Source: an uncultured Flavobacterium sp.
GTDB lineage: Bacteria > Bacteroidota > Bacteroidia > Flavobacteriales > Flavobacteriaceae
Length of the DNA stretch: 64,000 nucleotides
Assembly: GCF_943913405.1 (NCBI RefSeq)
Contig: NZ_CALTYA010000011.1
Location: 1-64,000, forward strand
Direction: 5' to 3'
The position numbers and the translations under genes are program-made. Shown piece after piece: positions 44,703-52,078 of the stretch. A model generated the notes under the pieces. The model was not told the origin of the DNA and made no database searches. It saw only the letters and a list, made by a program, of their open reading frames with translations. Each line of letters begins with the position of its first letter. Position 1 is the stretch's first letter.

Positions 44703-44781
44703 ATATATAAATTAAACCAAGAAAAAAATTAAAAAAAATATAAAAGAAGCTGCAGATTATGCATATAAAAACCCAATTCAG

Positions 44782-44789
44782 TACATTTG
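44782..44789 (+). promoter_or_regulatory. Candidate -7 box of the Nudix regulator
   Basis: TACATTTG, a perfect TAnnTTTG match, lies 13 bases before ATG 44802. A possible TTG start at 44787 falls inside this box, so that start is unlikely. Confidence 0.55.
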
Positions 44790-44801
44790 CGAAGAAGGAA
44801 A

Positions 44802-45554
44802 ATGCTTATGGATTTCAAAAATTTACTTATAGAAAGGTCAAATGAAGCTTGGAAAATTTATATGCCAGGCTTTTCAATCGACTGCGCCGTGTTCGGATTT
44901 CATGACGGAACACTCAAAGTTTTGCTTATCAAAGTGAAAGACCAAGAACTTTGGGGATTGCCAGGAGGCTACATCAAAAAAGAAGAAACACTGAAAGAAG
45001 CCGCTTCTCGTATTTTAAAAGACAGAACTGGCGCGCAAGATATTTACTTGCAGCAGTTTCGCGTTTTTGGAGAATTGAACCGTTCTGAAGATTTTTTTAG
45101 CGAATATGACGACACGCTTTGGCACAAACAGCGTTTTATTTCCATGGGATTTTATGCCTTGGTGGATTATACGCAAGTACAATTAATGATTGACGATATT
45201 TCAAATGCCTGCGAATGGGTGAGCATTGATGAACTTCCTGAGTTTATGATGGACCACCGAAATATCTTTGATCACGCTTTAATTACGTTAAGAAAACAAT
45301 TGAACTACAAGCCTATCGGGTATAATCTTTTACCAGAAAATTTCACGATGCCTGAACTTCAAAAGCTGTATGAAATCATTTTGGGCAAGAAATTAAACCG
45401 AGGCAATTTCTACAGAAAAATGACGGGTTATGATATCTTGGATAAATTAGACGAATCTAGAAAAGGCGGCGCACACAAAGCTCCGAATTTGTATAAATTC
45501 AACCTTGAAAAATACAATATGGCTTTAAAAAATGGTTTTAAAGAAGGTTGGTAA
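44802..45554 (+). CDS. Nudix-type transcription regulator (NrtR-like), probably sugar-sensing
   Basis: About 250 residues: an N-terminal Nudix domain and a C-terminal winged HTH (LPENFTMPELQKLYEIILGK to GAHKAPNLYKFN). The Nudix box is degraded: GGYIKKEETLKEAASRILKDRTG has Ile-Leu-Lys-Asp-Arg where catalysis needs Glu-x-x-Glu-Glu, so it binds rather than hydrolyses. In Bacteroidota such NrtR-like proteins control sugar-use genes. It is divergent from the receptor/GH3 locus. Starts at 44802 and 44808 are both possible; an in-frame TTG at 44787 lies in the promoter. Confidence 0.9.
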   Translation: MLMDFKNLLIERSNEAWKIYMPGFSIDCAVFGFHDGTLKVLLIKVKDQELWGLPGGYIKKEETLKEAASRILKDRTGAQDIYLQQFRVFGELNRSEDFFSEYDDTLWHKQRFISMGFYALVDYTQVQLMIDDISNACEWVSIDELPEFMMDHRNIFDHALITLRKQLNYKPIGYNLLPENFTMPELQKLYEIILGKKLNRGNFYRKMTGYDILDKLDESRKGGAHKAPNLYKFNLEKYNMALKNGFKEGW

Positions 45555-45669
45555 AAAATTTGGTGATTTTCTATTCGTTTATAAATAAGTAAAATAGCAA
45601 AAAAAATGTTTTCGGATTACCAAAACAAATTAATACACAACTCATTATGATATTTCATTTTAATTTGCC

Positions 45670-45677
45670 TACTTTTG
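45670..45677 (+). promoter_or_regulatory. Candidate -7 box for the J/KTSC gene
   Basis: TACTTTTG matches TAnnTTTG and lies 25 bases upstream of the start codon at 45703. The -33 element is not clear. Confidence 0.5.
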
Positions 45678-45702
45678 CCCCCCGAAATAAGGATTCAAAA
45701 TT

Positions 45703-46149
45703 ATGAAAAGAGTTATTGAGCACAGAAAGCTTCTTGGGGTTGACAAAACCGTTACTTTAAAAGAGTTGAAAACAATTTACAGAAATGTGATGAAAGATTC
45801 GCATCCTGATAAATTTGTAAATGACGACGCTGGAAAATTAGAAGCGGAAGAAAAAAGCAAATCAGTGATTGAAGCTTACCACTTTTTAGTTAGCATCAAT
45901 CAAGAAACGCAAGAAAAATACAAAGAAGAATATACTGAAACTATTGCAAAATCTAACATTCATGATTTTTACTATGAAAAACAGATTTTGAAAGTACAGC
46001 ATTTGAACGGAAATATGTACGAATATATCGGTGTTCCAAGAAATACTTATGTGAAAATGGTAAACGCTGAATCGCCAAGCCGTTTTGCAAGAAGACACAT
46101 CTACGGAAGCTTCATCTACAGAAAATCTGGAGAAGCAATCGAAGATTAA
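45703..46149 (+). CDS. J-domain plus KTSC-domain protein
   Basis: A 148-residue protein. Residues 1-70 are a DnaJ-type J domain with the HPDK motif (DSHPDKF near residue 34), expected to stimulate DnaK ATPase. Residues 80-145 are a KTSC-like domain (YIGVPRNTYVKMVNAESPSRFARRHIYGSF), a short beta domain thought to bind nucleic acid or lysyl-tRNA-synthetase-related partners. There is no signal peptide, so it acts in the cytoplasm. A terminator follows at 46172. Confidence 0.9.
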   Translation: MKRVIEHRKLLGVDKTVTLKELKTIYRNVMKDSHPDKFVNDDAGKLEAEEKSKSVIEAYHFLVSINQETQEKYKEEYTETIAKSNIHDFYYEKQILKVQHLNGNMYEYIGVPRNTYVKMVNAESPSRFARRHIYGSFIYRKSGEAIED

Positions 46150-46171
46150 GACATAAAAAATAGCATTTTTT

Positions 46172-46208
46172 AAAAAGCTTTGTGATAGAAATATCTCGAA
46201 GCTTTTTT
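46172..46208 (+). terminator. Terminator after the J/KTSC gene
   Basis: AAAAAGCTT pairs with AAGCTTTTT, with an inner GATA/TATC stem and GAAA loop, 23 bases after the stop codon. Confidence 0.8.
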
Positions 46209-46274
46209 ATTTATAAGACTTACACAATGAAATCAGTTGATTGCCGTTTGTTACCTTTACATAAAAATCAACCT

Positions 46275-47165
46275 ATGAAATCAATTTCTCTCCTTTCTAT
46301 ATTTGGCATTTTACTTTCCTGCTCAGGCAAATCCCAAGAAATTCCGACTATTACAACAAAAATAAAACTGAAGGAAGCTTCGGCAATTGAAGTAACCAAC
46401 AAGTCAGATTTGGGCTGGGTAATTGAAGACAGCGGCAACAAAAATGTAGTGTACGGATTAAATTCAAAAGGTGAAATTGCGCACGTGATTTTAGTCGAAA
46501 ATGTCAAAAATGTCGATTGGGAAGATTTGACTTCTGATGAAAACGGCAATCTTTATATCGGTGATTTTGGAAACAATGACAACAAAAGAAAAGATTTGTG
46601 CATTTACAAGCTTGACGCTTCAAGCTTGAAAGACAATACGGCAAATGCTACTTCAAAGATTTCTTTTTATTACCCAAACCAGAAAGAATTTCCTCCGAAG
46701 AAATCAGAATTATTCTATGATTCAGAATCGTTTTTTGAATACAAAGGCAACTTTTATATTTTCTCAAAAAACAGAAGCAAAGGTTTTGACGGTACGGTTT
46801 TAGTCTACAAAGTTCCAAACAAAGCTGGAAATCATAAAGCAGAGTTTTTAGGACAATTCATCAGCTGTGGAAGCTACCAAAAATGTGCCATAACCTCGGC
46901 AGACATAAGTCCTGATGGAAAAGAAATTGTTTTATTGAGTGCTAATAAAGTCTGGGTTTTATCAGATTATAAAGGCGATGATTTCTTAAAAGGAAAAATG
47001 GAAATGTTCGAATTGAACGACGTCACGCAAAAAGAAGGAATCTGCTTTAAAGACAGCAAAACCCTTCTTATTGTTGACGAAAAAGATAAAAAAACGGGTG
47101 GAAATTTATATGAAATTAAGCTTTCTGATTTAAAATCCAAAGCCAATTCCAGCGGAAACCCTTAA
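46275..47165 (+). CDS. Lipoprotein with probable beta-propeller fold
   Basis: From ATG 46275 the protein is 296 residues with a lipoprotein signal (lipobox LLSC, Cys16). An upstream in-frame start at 46182 would bury this signal behind 31 residues and cross the terminator end, so it is rejected. The mature part has repeating strands with the motifs VDWEDLTSDENGNLYIGDFGNN, SAxDISPDGKEIVLLS and KEGICFKDSKTLLIVDE, like SdiA-regulated/esterase-like propellers. Function is unknown. The last 36 bases overlap the convergent phosphoesterase-barrel gene. Confidence 0.85.
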   Translation: MKSISLLSIFGILLSCSGKSQEIPTITTKIKLKEASAIEVTNKSDLGWVIEDSGNKNVVYGLNSKGEIAHVILVENVKNVDWEDLTSDENGNLYIGDFGNNDNKRKDLCIYKLDASSLKDNTANATSKISFYYPNQKEFPPKKSELFYDSESFFEYKGNFYIFSKNRSKGFDGTVLVYKVPNKAGNHKAEFLGQFISCGSYQKCAITSADISPDGKEIVLLSANKVWVLSDYKGDDFLKGKMEMFELNDVTQKEGICFKDSKTLLIVDEKDKKTGGNLYEIKLSDLKSKANSSGNP

Positions 47166-50100
47166 GCCGTCAGAAGAATTGAAAAGTGATAATTTTCCGG
47201 TCACTATATTTACGCCGTTGATCCAAATTCCACCTCCGTAAGATTGGTGCCATTTGTCGGAATTGTCATTTTCAACCCAAACGCGACCGTAGTCAAATCC
47301 TCCGAAAACACCATAACGAAGCGGTGCAAAACCGTTTCTGATCTTGCCTAAATTCCAACGCAAATCGGTACTTTGGTAGAAAGATTGTTTTCCAGAGAAA
47401 CGCTGGTTACGGAAACCTCGCAGGTCAAAATCGCCTCCGACAGTTGCTGATTGGTAGAATTCATATTTGTCATTAAACAAAACTTTTCCTTTTAATAATG
47501 TGGCTAAAACCCAGTCGCCGTCGGTAGAAATTCTATAGTTGAAACCTAATGAACTTTCTGCGTAAGGAAATTTCCTGTCCGTTTCTTCAAGATTTATTTT
47601 ATAACCTCCCACAAGAGAAAACGACATTCCAAGCGTCGGGTTTGATACATTATCATAATTTTCGAACGAATATTTAGCACTCAAATCAGCAAAATTCTTA
47701 TAATCAAAAACATCTTCGCTCACGATTCCCGGCTCGCTGATGAATCTTCCGCCTGTCTTATCGACTTGAATTCTTTCAAAAGAAGCTTGCAAAACAGCCG
47801 AACCGCCTTGTTCGCCCGACCATTGCAAAGATGGCGTCGCTTTAAGCGTTCTGATTTTTACACGGTTGTAATCTAAATCGATATCATCGTCAAAATTTTC
47901 AGTTTCATTGCCTTGCCCGAAATAATTTATAGAGAAATTCGGGCTGGTATACAAAGCATCTAATACGAAATTCCACTTGCCGATTTGACGCGGAAAAGTT
48001 CCTTTGTAATATAATTCATAACCGCTTGTCGCAAAATAATAATTGGCGCCGACGCTGTGTCTTTGCGAATAAGGAAAACGATTAAAACCATTCACCGTAT
48101 AATTTACTCGTGCGCCGATTTTCACGCCATCATCAGGATTGAAGCCCAATAACGGATAACCAGCAAGGACATTATACATCGGTTTTTGATAATTATAAGT
48201 ATTGATTTCATACGAATTTGACAGAAAAGTTTTAGCACCACCTTTATTATTGATCGTATTTTCTTGTCTTGCGAAATCATAAATTCTTACTTTTTCTCCG
48301 TCCGTAATATCATAAGTGTCATTATTCTGACCGCCAAGAAGTCTGATTTTCAGTTTCTTTCTACCTTTTCCTTTTACCTCAAAAATATCGTCGTCGTCTA
48401 AGCCATAAACCCAAAGTTCTTTTGTTTCGGGACAATGGTAGTTTTTTTCATGAACCAGTTCTTCGCCTTCTTTCTTAATTCTGTAGACTTCAACTTTGGT
48501 TTCATTTCCTGATCTTGTGATTACGAAGCGGTCTTTTTTATCAGTTCCAACAATCAAAACTGTTTTTTGAAGCACTTCATAATATTCTTGCGCATATTTT
48601 GCCAAGTGTTTTTTTCTAGCTTTTAAGTCTGATTTTATCTTTTCGATAGACTTGTCTTTGACTTCTTTCGGAAGCTTGTCAAACGCTTTGTTTATTTCCT
48701 CATCGGAAAGATTATCAGTTATAAATTTTGCTTCTTTTTGCCAAACGCTTTCATCAGATTTCGTAACAAAAGCCAAATCTAAAGCATACGCCTCGCGATT
48801 GAACCATTTTACATTATCCAATTTATCATCGAAAGAACGCATGTGTCTCAAGGCTGGAATATTCATCAAGATTGACAATAAAGTTCCGTCATATTTCGAA
48901 AAAGCTTGGTCCCTGTCACGAGGAATCGGGCGGTAAACTACCTTTCCTTTTTCTTTATATTCTCCCCAGCGCCATTGATCATCATGCCTGTCCCAGTCGC
49001 CGATCAACATGTCAAAAAGACGAGCTCGGATATAACTTTGTTCATCAATTTCATATTTTTCATCTGCTTTTAAGTTCGCCAAAACATCATCTGTAGAAAC
49101 AATTTTCGCAGGTTTCCCGAAGCTTTTCAAATTCTTAAATTCATCCATCGGGCGCTCTTCAACCATATACAATTCATCGCCATATTCTTCATTGAACAAA
49201 GCTAAAGGATTTTGTTTTGGAATGTAAAATAATTTCGGATTTGAATGGCTGATTCCAACTTTATCAGACAAATCAGAAACGATAAAAGGCGTGTAAGGAT
49301 GTGCAGTAGTGTAAAAATCCATGATGAAATCTTCCGCATAAGTATCTTTGAAATCTTTTTCCACACGCTGGTCTTTAAAAGCTACGGACTGTAAAAATCG
49401 AGTAGCGCTTTTTCTCAAGGCACGCATAACATACTCTTTTCCATCTTTATCAACCAATCGAAGTGATTTTGACTGGTGTCCACCACCCGCTTTTGTCGGC
49501 GTCAATCCTCCATACAAAGTATCAATGCTGACAACTCTCGCCTTGATCGGAAGGCTGTAAACATCACGGTAATGTTTCCCCCAAAGAAAGCGATAAGCCC
49601 CGCCTTTGGTCGTCATTTTCATAGTGTAAACCGAAGTATCTTTAAACGTTCCGAACTTGCTTGCAAACTCACGAAGATTTGGTTTTGGCCTGTCAAAAGT
49701 TGGCTGCTGCTTATATAAAAGTGCTTCTTTTCCTTTTGAATCGGAAGCATAAAAAGACACTTTTGAAGCGCCTGTATTTTGAACTTCTAAAACGGCATAA
49801 CCATTATCTCCATAAGAAAAATCATTCTTATTTATAGCTCTCGCTGCTTCCTGTTTTGAGCCTGCACCGCTGATAATCTGCTTTACATTTTCTTTGTCGA
49901 TATATTGCAGATTATGGTCGTGGCCAGAAACTACTACAATATTATTTTTGTCTTGAATAAGCGTTTTGATTCTTTTTACAAAGGCATTGTATTTTTTATT
50001 TTGTAAATCTTGCGGACTGATTCCAGAAGTTTTTCTCAGAAGATTGATCAAAGAAGCAATTCCCGGTAACGGAATATTAGATTCCAACGGAAACAATTGT

Positions 50101-50858
50101 TTTTTCAAAGAAAATTGGCCACCATGCGTTCCATTTGACATCAGCGGATGGTGAATTGCTATAATGGTTGTCTTGTTTTGATTGTCATTCAGCTTATTTT
50201 CAAGTTCGTCAAAAAACTGTTCGCGGGTTTTGATATCGCAATCTTCATTAATTTTTGAATGGTTGTCCCAATCTTCCAAATACCACTGGCTGTCAATTAC
50301 GATCAAGCCTACATTTTCGTTAATATTTACGTGGTCAATGCCGCAATTATTTCTTGGGAGAAAAGATTTCTTAGACTTAAAATAATTTTTTACAAATTTC
50401 TCTTGTTCCTTCAAGCCTTCAATACCGCTGTACCAATCATGATTTCCAGGAATAAAAATGGTTTTTCCTTTGAAACCTTTCGTCAGTCCCATTTGGATAT
50501 TCATTTTTTCTTCCGCTAATTTTCGCTCCGGATCATTCGGCAACGGCATTCCATAAGGATAAATATTATCGCCAAGAAAAATCGCCGTGCTGCTTGAATC
50601 TGCCTTCTGCAATCTTTCCTTGAAAAGTTCTAGTGTTTTTTGAGCTTTTCCTTCATCGGCATTGCCCGCATCACCGATCAAATAGAAAGTGTGCGACAAT
50701 TTATTTTTATTTTCAAAGTCGTTTTTTATCACAACTGGAGCCTTATTTCCGAATTGAGAATGATTTGTTGCACAAGATTGAAAAATAATTACAGCTGCTA
50801 TATACTTAAACAGCCTTATATTTCGTTTACCTGTAGCGCTAAGCCAAAATAATTTCAT
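47130..50858 (-). CDS. Outer-membrane lipoprotein: calcineurin-like phosphoesterase, kinase-like segment and BamA-type barrel
   Basis: A 1242-residue fusion. Residues 1-29 are a lipoprotein signal (lipobox FQSC, Cys29). Residues 55-320 are a metallophosphoesterase with GDAG, GDNIYP, GNHDWY (139-143), HHPL and GHDHN (312-316). Residues 415-700 do not belong to either known domain: KEYVMRALRK at 474-483, IGDWDRHDDQW at 619-629 and RDRDQAF at 647-653 look like the Lys strand, catalytic loop and metal-binding Asp of atypical kinases (CotH, FAM20, HipA). From about 890 the sequence is a BamA/surface-antigen-like barrel ending AGIGFGF. Only 29 bases separate its start from the divergent HD-PycTM gene. 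Confidence 0.9.
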   Translation of the reverse strand: MKLFWLSATGKRNIRLFKYIAAVIIFQSCATNHSQFGNKAPVVIKNDFENKNKLSHTFYLIGDAGNADEGKAQKTLELFKERLQKADSSSTAIFLGDNIYPYGMPLPNDPERKLAEEKMNIQMGLTKGFKGKTIFIPGNHDWYSGIEGLKEQEKFVKNYFKSKKSFLPRNNCGIDHVNINENVGLIVIDSQWYLEDWDNHSKINEDCDIKTREQFFDELENKLNDNQNKTTIIAIHHPLMSNGTHGGQFSLKKQLFPLESNIPLPGIASLINLLRKTSGISPQDLQNKKYNAFVKRIKTLIQDKNNIVVVSGHDHNLQYIDKENVKQIISGAGSKQEAARAINKNDFSYGDNGYAVLEVQNTGASKVSFYASDSKGKEALLYKQQPTFDRPKPNLREFASKFGTFKDTSVYTMKMTTKGGAYRFLWGKHYRDVYSLPIKARVVSIDTLYGGLTPTKAGGGHQSKSLRLVDKDGKEYVMRALRKSATRFLQSVAFKDQRVEKDFKDTYAEDFIMDFYTTAHPYTPFIVSDLSDKVGISHSNPKLFYIPKQNPLALFNEEYGDELYMVEERPMDEFKNLKSFGKPAKIVSTDDVLANLKADEKYEIDEQSYIRARLFDMLIGDWDRHDDQWRWGEYKEKGKVVYRPIPRDRDQAFSKYDGTLLSILMNIPALRHMRSFDDKLDNVKWFNREAYALDLAFVTKSDESVWQKEAKFITDNLSDEEINKAFDKLPKEVKDKSIEKIKSDLKARKKHLAKYAQEYYEVLQKTVLIVGTDKKDRFVITRSGNETKVEVYRIKKEGEELVHEKNYHCPETKELWVYGLDDDDIFEVKGKGRKKLKIRLLGGQNNDTYDITDGEKVRIYDFARQENTINNKGGAKTFLSNSYEINTYNYQKPMYNVLAGYPLLGFNPDDGVKIGARVNYTVNGFNRFPYSQRHSVGANYYFATSGYELYYKGTFPRQIGKWNFVLDALYTSPNFSINYFGQGNETENFDDDIDLDYNRVKIRTLKATPSLQWSGEQGGSAVLQASFERIQVDKTGGRFISEPGIVSEDVFDYKNFADLSAKYSFENYDNVSNPTLGMSFSLVGGYKINLEETDRKFPYAESSLGFNYRISTDGDWVLATLLKGKVLFNDKYEFYQSATVGGDFDLRGFRNQRFSGKQSFYQSTDLRWNLGKIRNGFAPLRYGVFGGFDYGRVWVENDNSDKWHQSYGGGIWINGVNIVTGKLSLFNSSDGLRVSAGIGFGF

Positions 50859-50887
50859 AATTTGGTGGTGTATTTAATTCAATTTAT

Positions 50888-52078
50888 ATGAATATTGCTC
50901 AAAAAGCCGAAAATTATGTTTTTCAGCTATTCAAAGATAGCTTATCTCCCGATTATATTTACCATAATTTTAATCATACTTTACGCGTTGTTAATAGCGT
51001 AAAAATTTTGATTGAAAATGAAAATGTTAGTCCGGAAGACGCAGAATTATTGCTAATTGCATCATGGTTTCACGACTCTGGATATGTTGAAGGCGGTGAA
51101 AATCATGAAAAAAGAAGCGCAAAAATTGCTGAAGCTTTTCTTAAAGATAATAATTTTCCTGAAGAAAAAATTGAAAAAATAAAATCGTTTATTATTGCAA
51201 CCGAAATGACGCGCCTTCCAGAAACCCATTTGGAAAAAATAATGCGCGATGCCGACTGTTCGCACTTTGGAGATAAAGATTATTTTAATTATTCTGACCT
51301 TTTAAGAGAAGAGTGGAAAGCTACGTCAGGAAAGGAATTTTCAAAACTCGAATGGGCAGAAGAAAATTTAAGATTCTTTGTAAACGGCCACCGATTTTTC
51401 ACAGATTATGCCCAAAGAAATTGGCAGCCTCAAAAAGACGCCAATATTGCCATAATTCAAGACAAAATCAAGTCGTCAAAAAAAGGCAAGAAGGAAAAAG
51501 ACAGAACCAAGGACATTCTGAATCAAAAGAAGCTTGAAAAATTTGACAGTCCGGAGCGTGGCATCGATACAATGTTTCGCGTGACGTTAAACAATCACAC
51601 TAAATTAAGCCAGATTGCAGACAGCAAGGCGAATATTCTTCTTTCCGTAAATGCAATTATCATCTCAATTGCTTTGTCTACTTTGATTCCAAAATTAGAC
51701 AGCCCGACAAATGCGCATTTGATTGTTCCTACATTTATTATGTTGATGTTTAGCGTAGTTTCGATCATATTTGCAATTTTATCAACGCGCCCAAAAGTTT
51801 CAGGAGGCACTTTTACCAGAAAAGACATCGAGGAGAAAAAAGTCAATCTTCTTTTCTTCGGAAATTTCCACAAAATGCCTCTTGAAGAATATCAGTGGGC
51901 CGTAAACGAAATGATGAAAGACCGCGAATATCTTTACAATTCAATGATCAAAGATTTGTATTACCTCGGATTGGTTTTAGATAGAAAATATAAATTATTG
52001 CGAAGCACTTACACAATTTTCATGATTGGAATAATCACTTCAGTAATCGCTTTTGTATTCGCTTTTAAATCGGTTTAA
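50888..52078 (+). CDS. HD phosphohydrolase fused to Pycsar-effector-type membrane domain (PycTM)
   Basis: A 396-residue protein. Residues 20-175 are an HD domain with metal-ligand residues His30, His62-Asp63 and Asp121. A Lys-rich linker (197-215) leads to a membrane domain (225-393) of the PF18967 type named after Pycsar effectors: LNNHTKLSQIADSKANILLSVNA, a helix pair at about 248-268 and 279-299, a cytoplasmic segment, and a last helix at 375-393. The HD half may hydrolyse cyclic or other nucleotides and gate the membrane half. Its stop overlaps that of the convergent GAF gene by four bases; no nucleotidyl cyclase is near. Confidence 0.9.
   Translation: MNIAQKAENYVFQLFKDSLSPDYIYHNFNHTLRVVNSVKILIENENVSPEDAELLLIASWFHDSGYVEGGENHEKRSAKIAEAFLKDNNFPEEKIEKIKSFIIATEMTRLPETHLEKIMRDADCSHFGDKDYFNYSDLLREEWKATSGKEFSKLEWAEENLRFFVNGHRFFTDYAQRNWQPQKDANIAIIQDKIKSSKKGKKEKDRTKDILNQKKLEKFDSPERGIDTMFRVTLNNHTKLSQIADSKANILLSVNAIIISIALSTLIPKLDSPTNAHLIVPTFIMLMFSVVSIIFAILSTRPKVSGGTFTRKDIEEKKVNLLFFGNFHKMPLEEYQWAVNEMMKDREYLYNSMIKDLYYLGLVLDRKYKLLRSTYTIFMIGIITSVIAFVFAFKSV

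Noticed and set aside
50888..52078. Complete Pycsar antiphage system
   Set aside because: No pyrimidine nucleotide cyclase is encoded in the neighbourhood, so only an effector-like domain is present.
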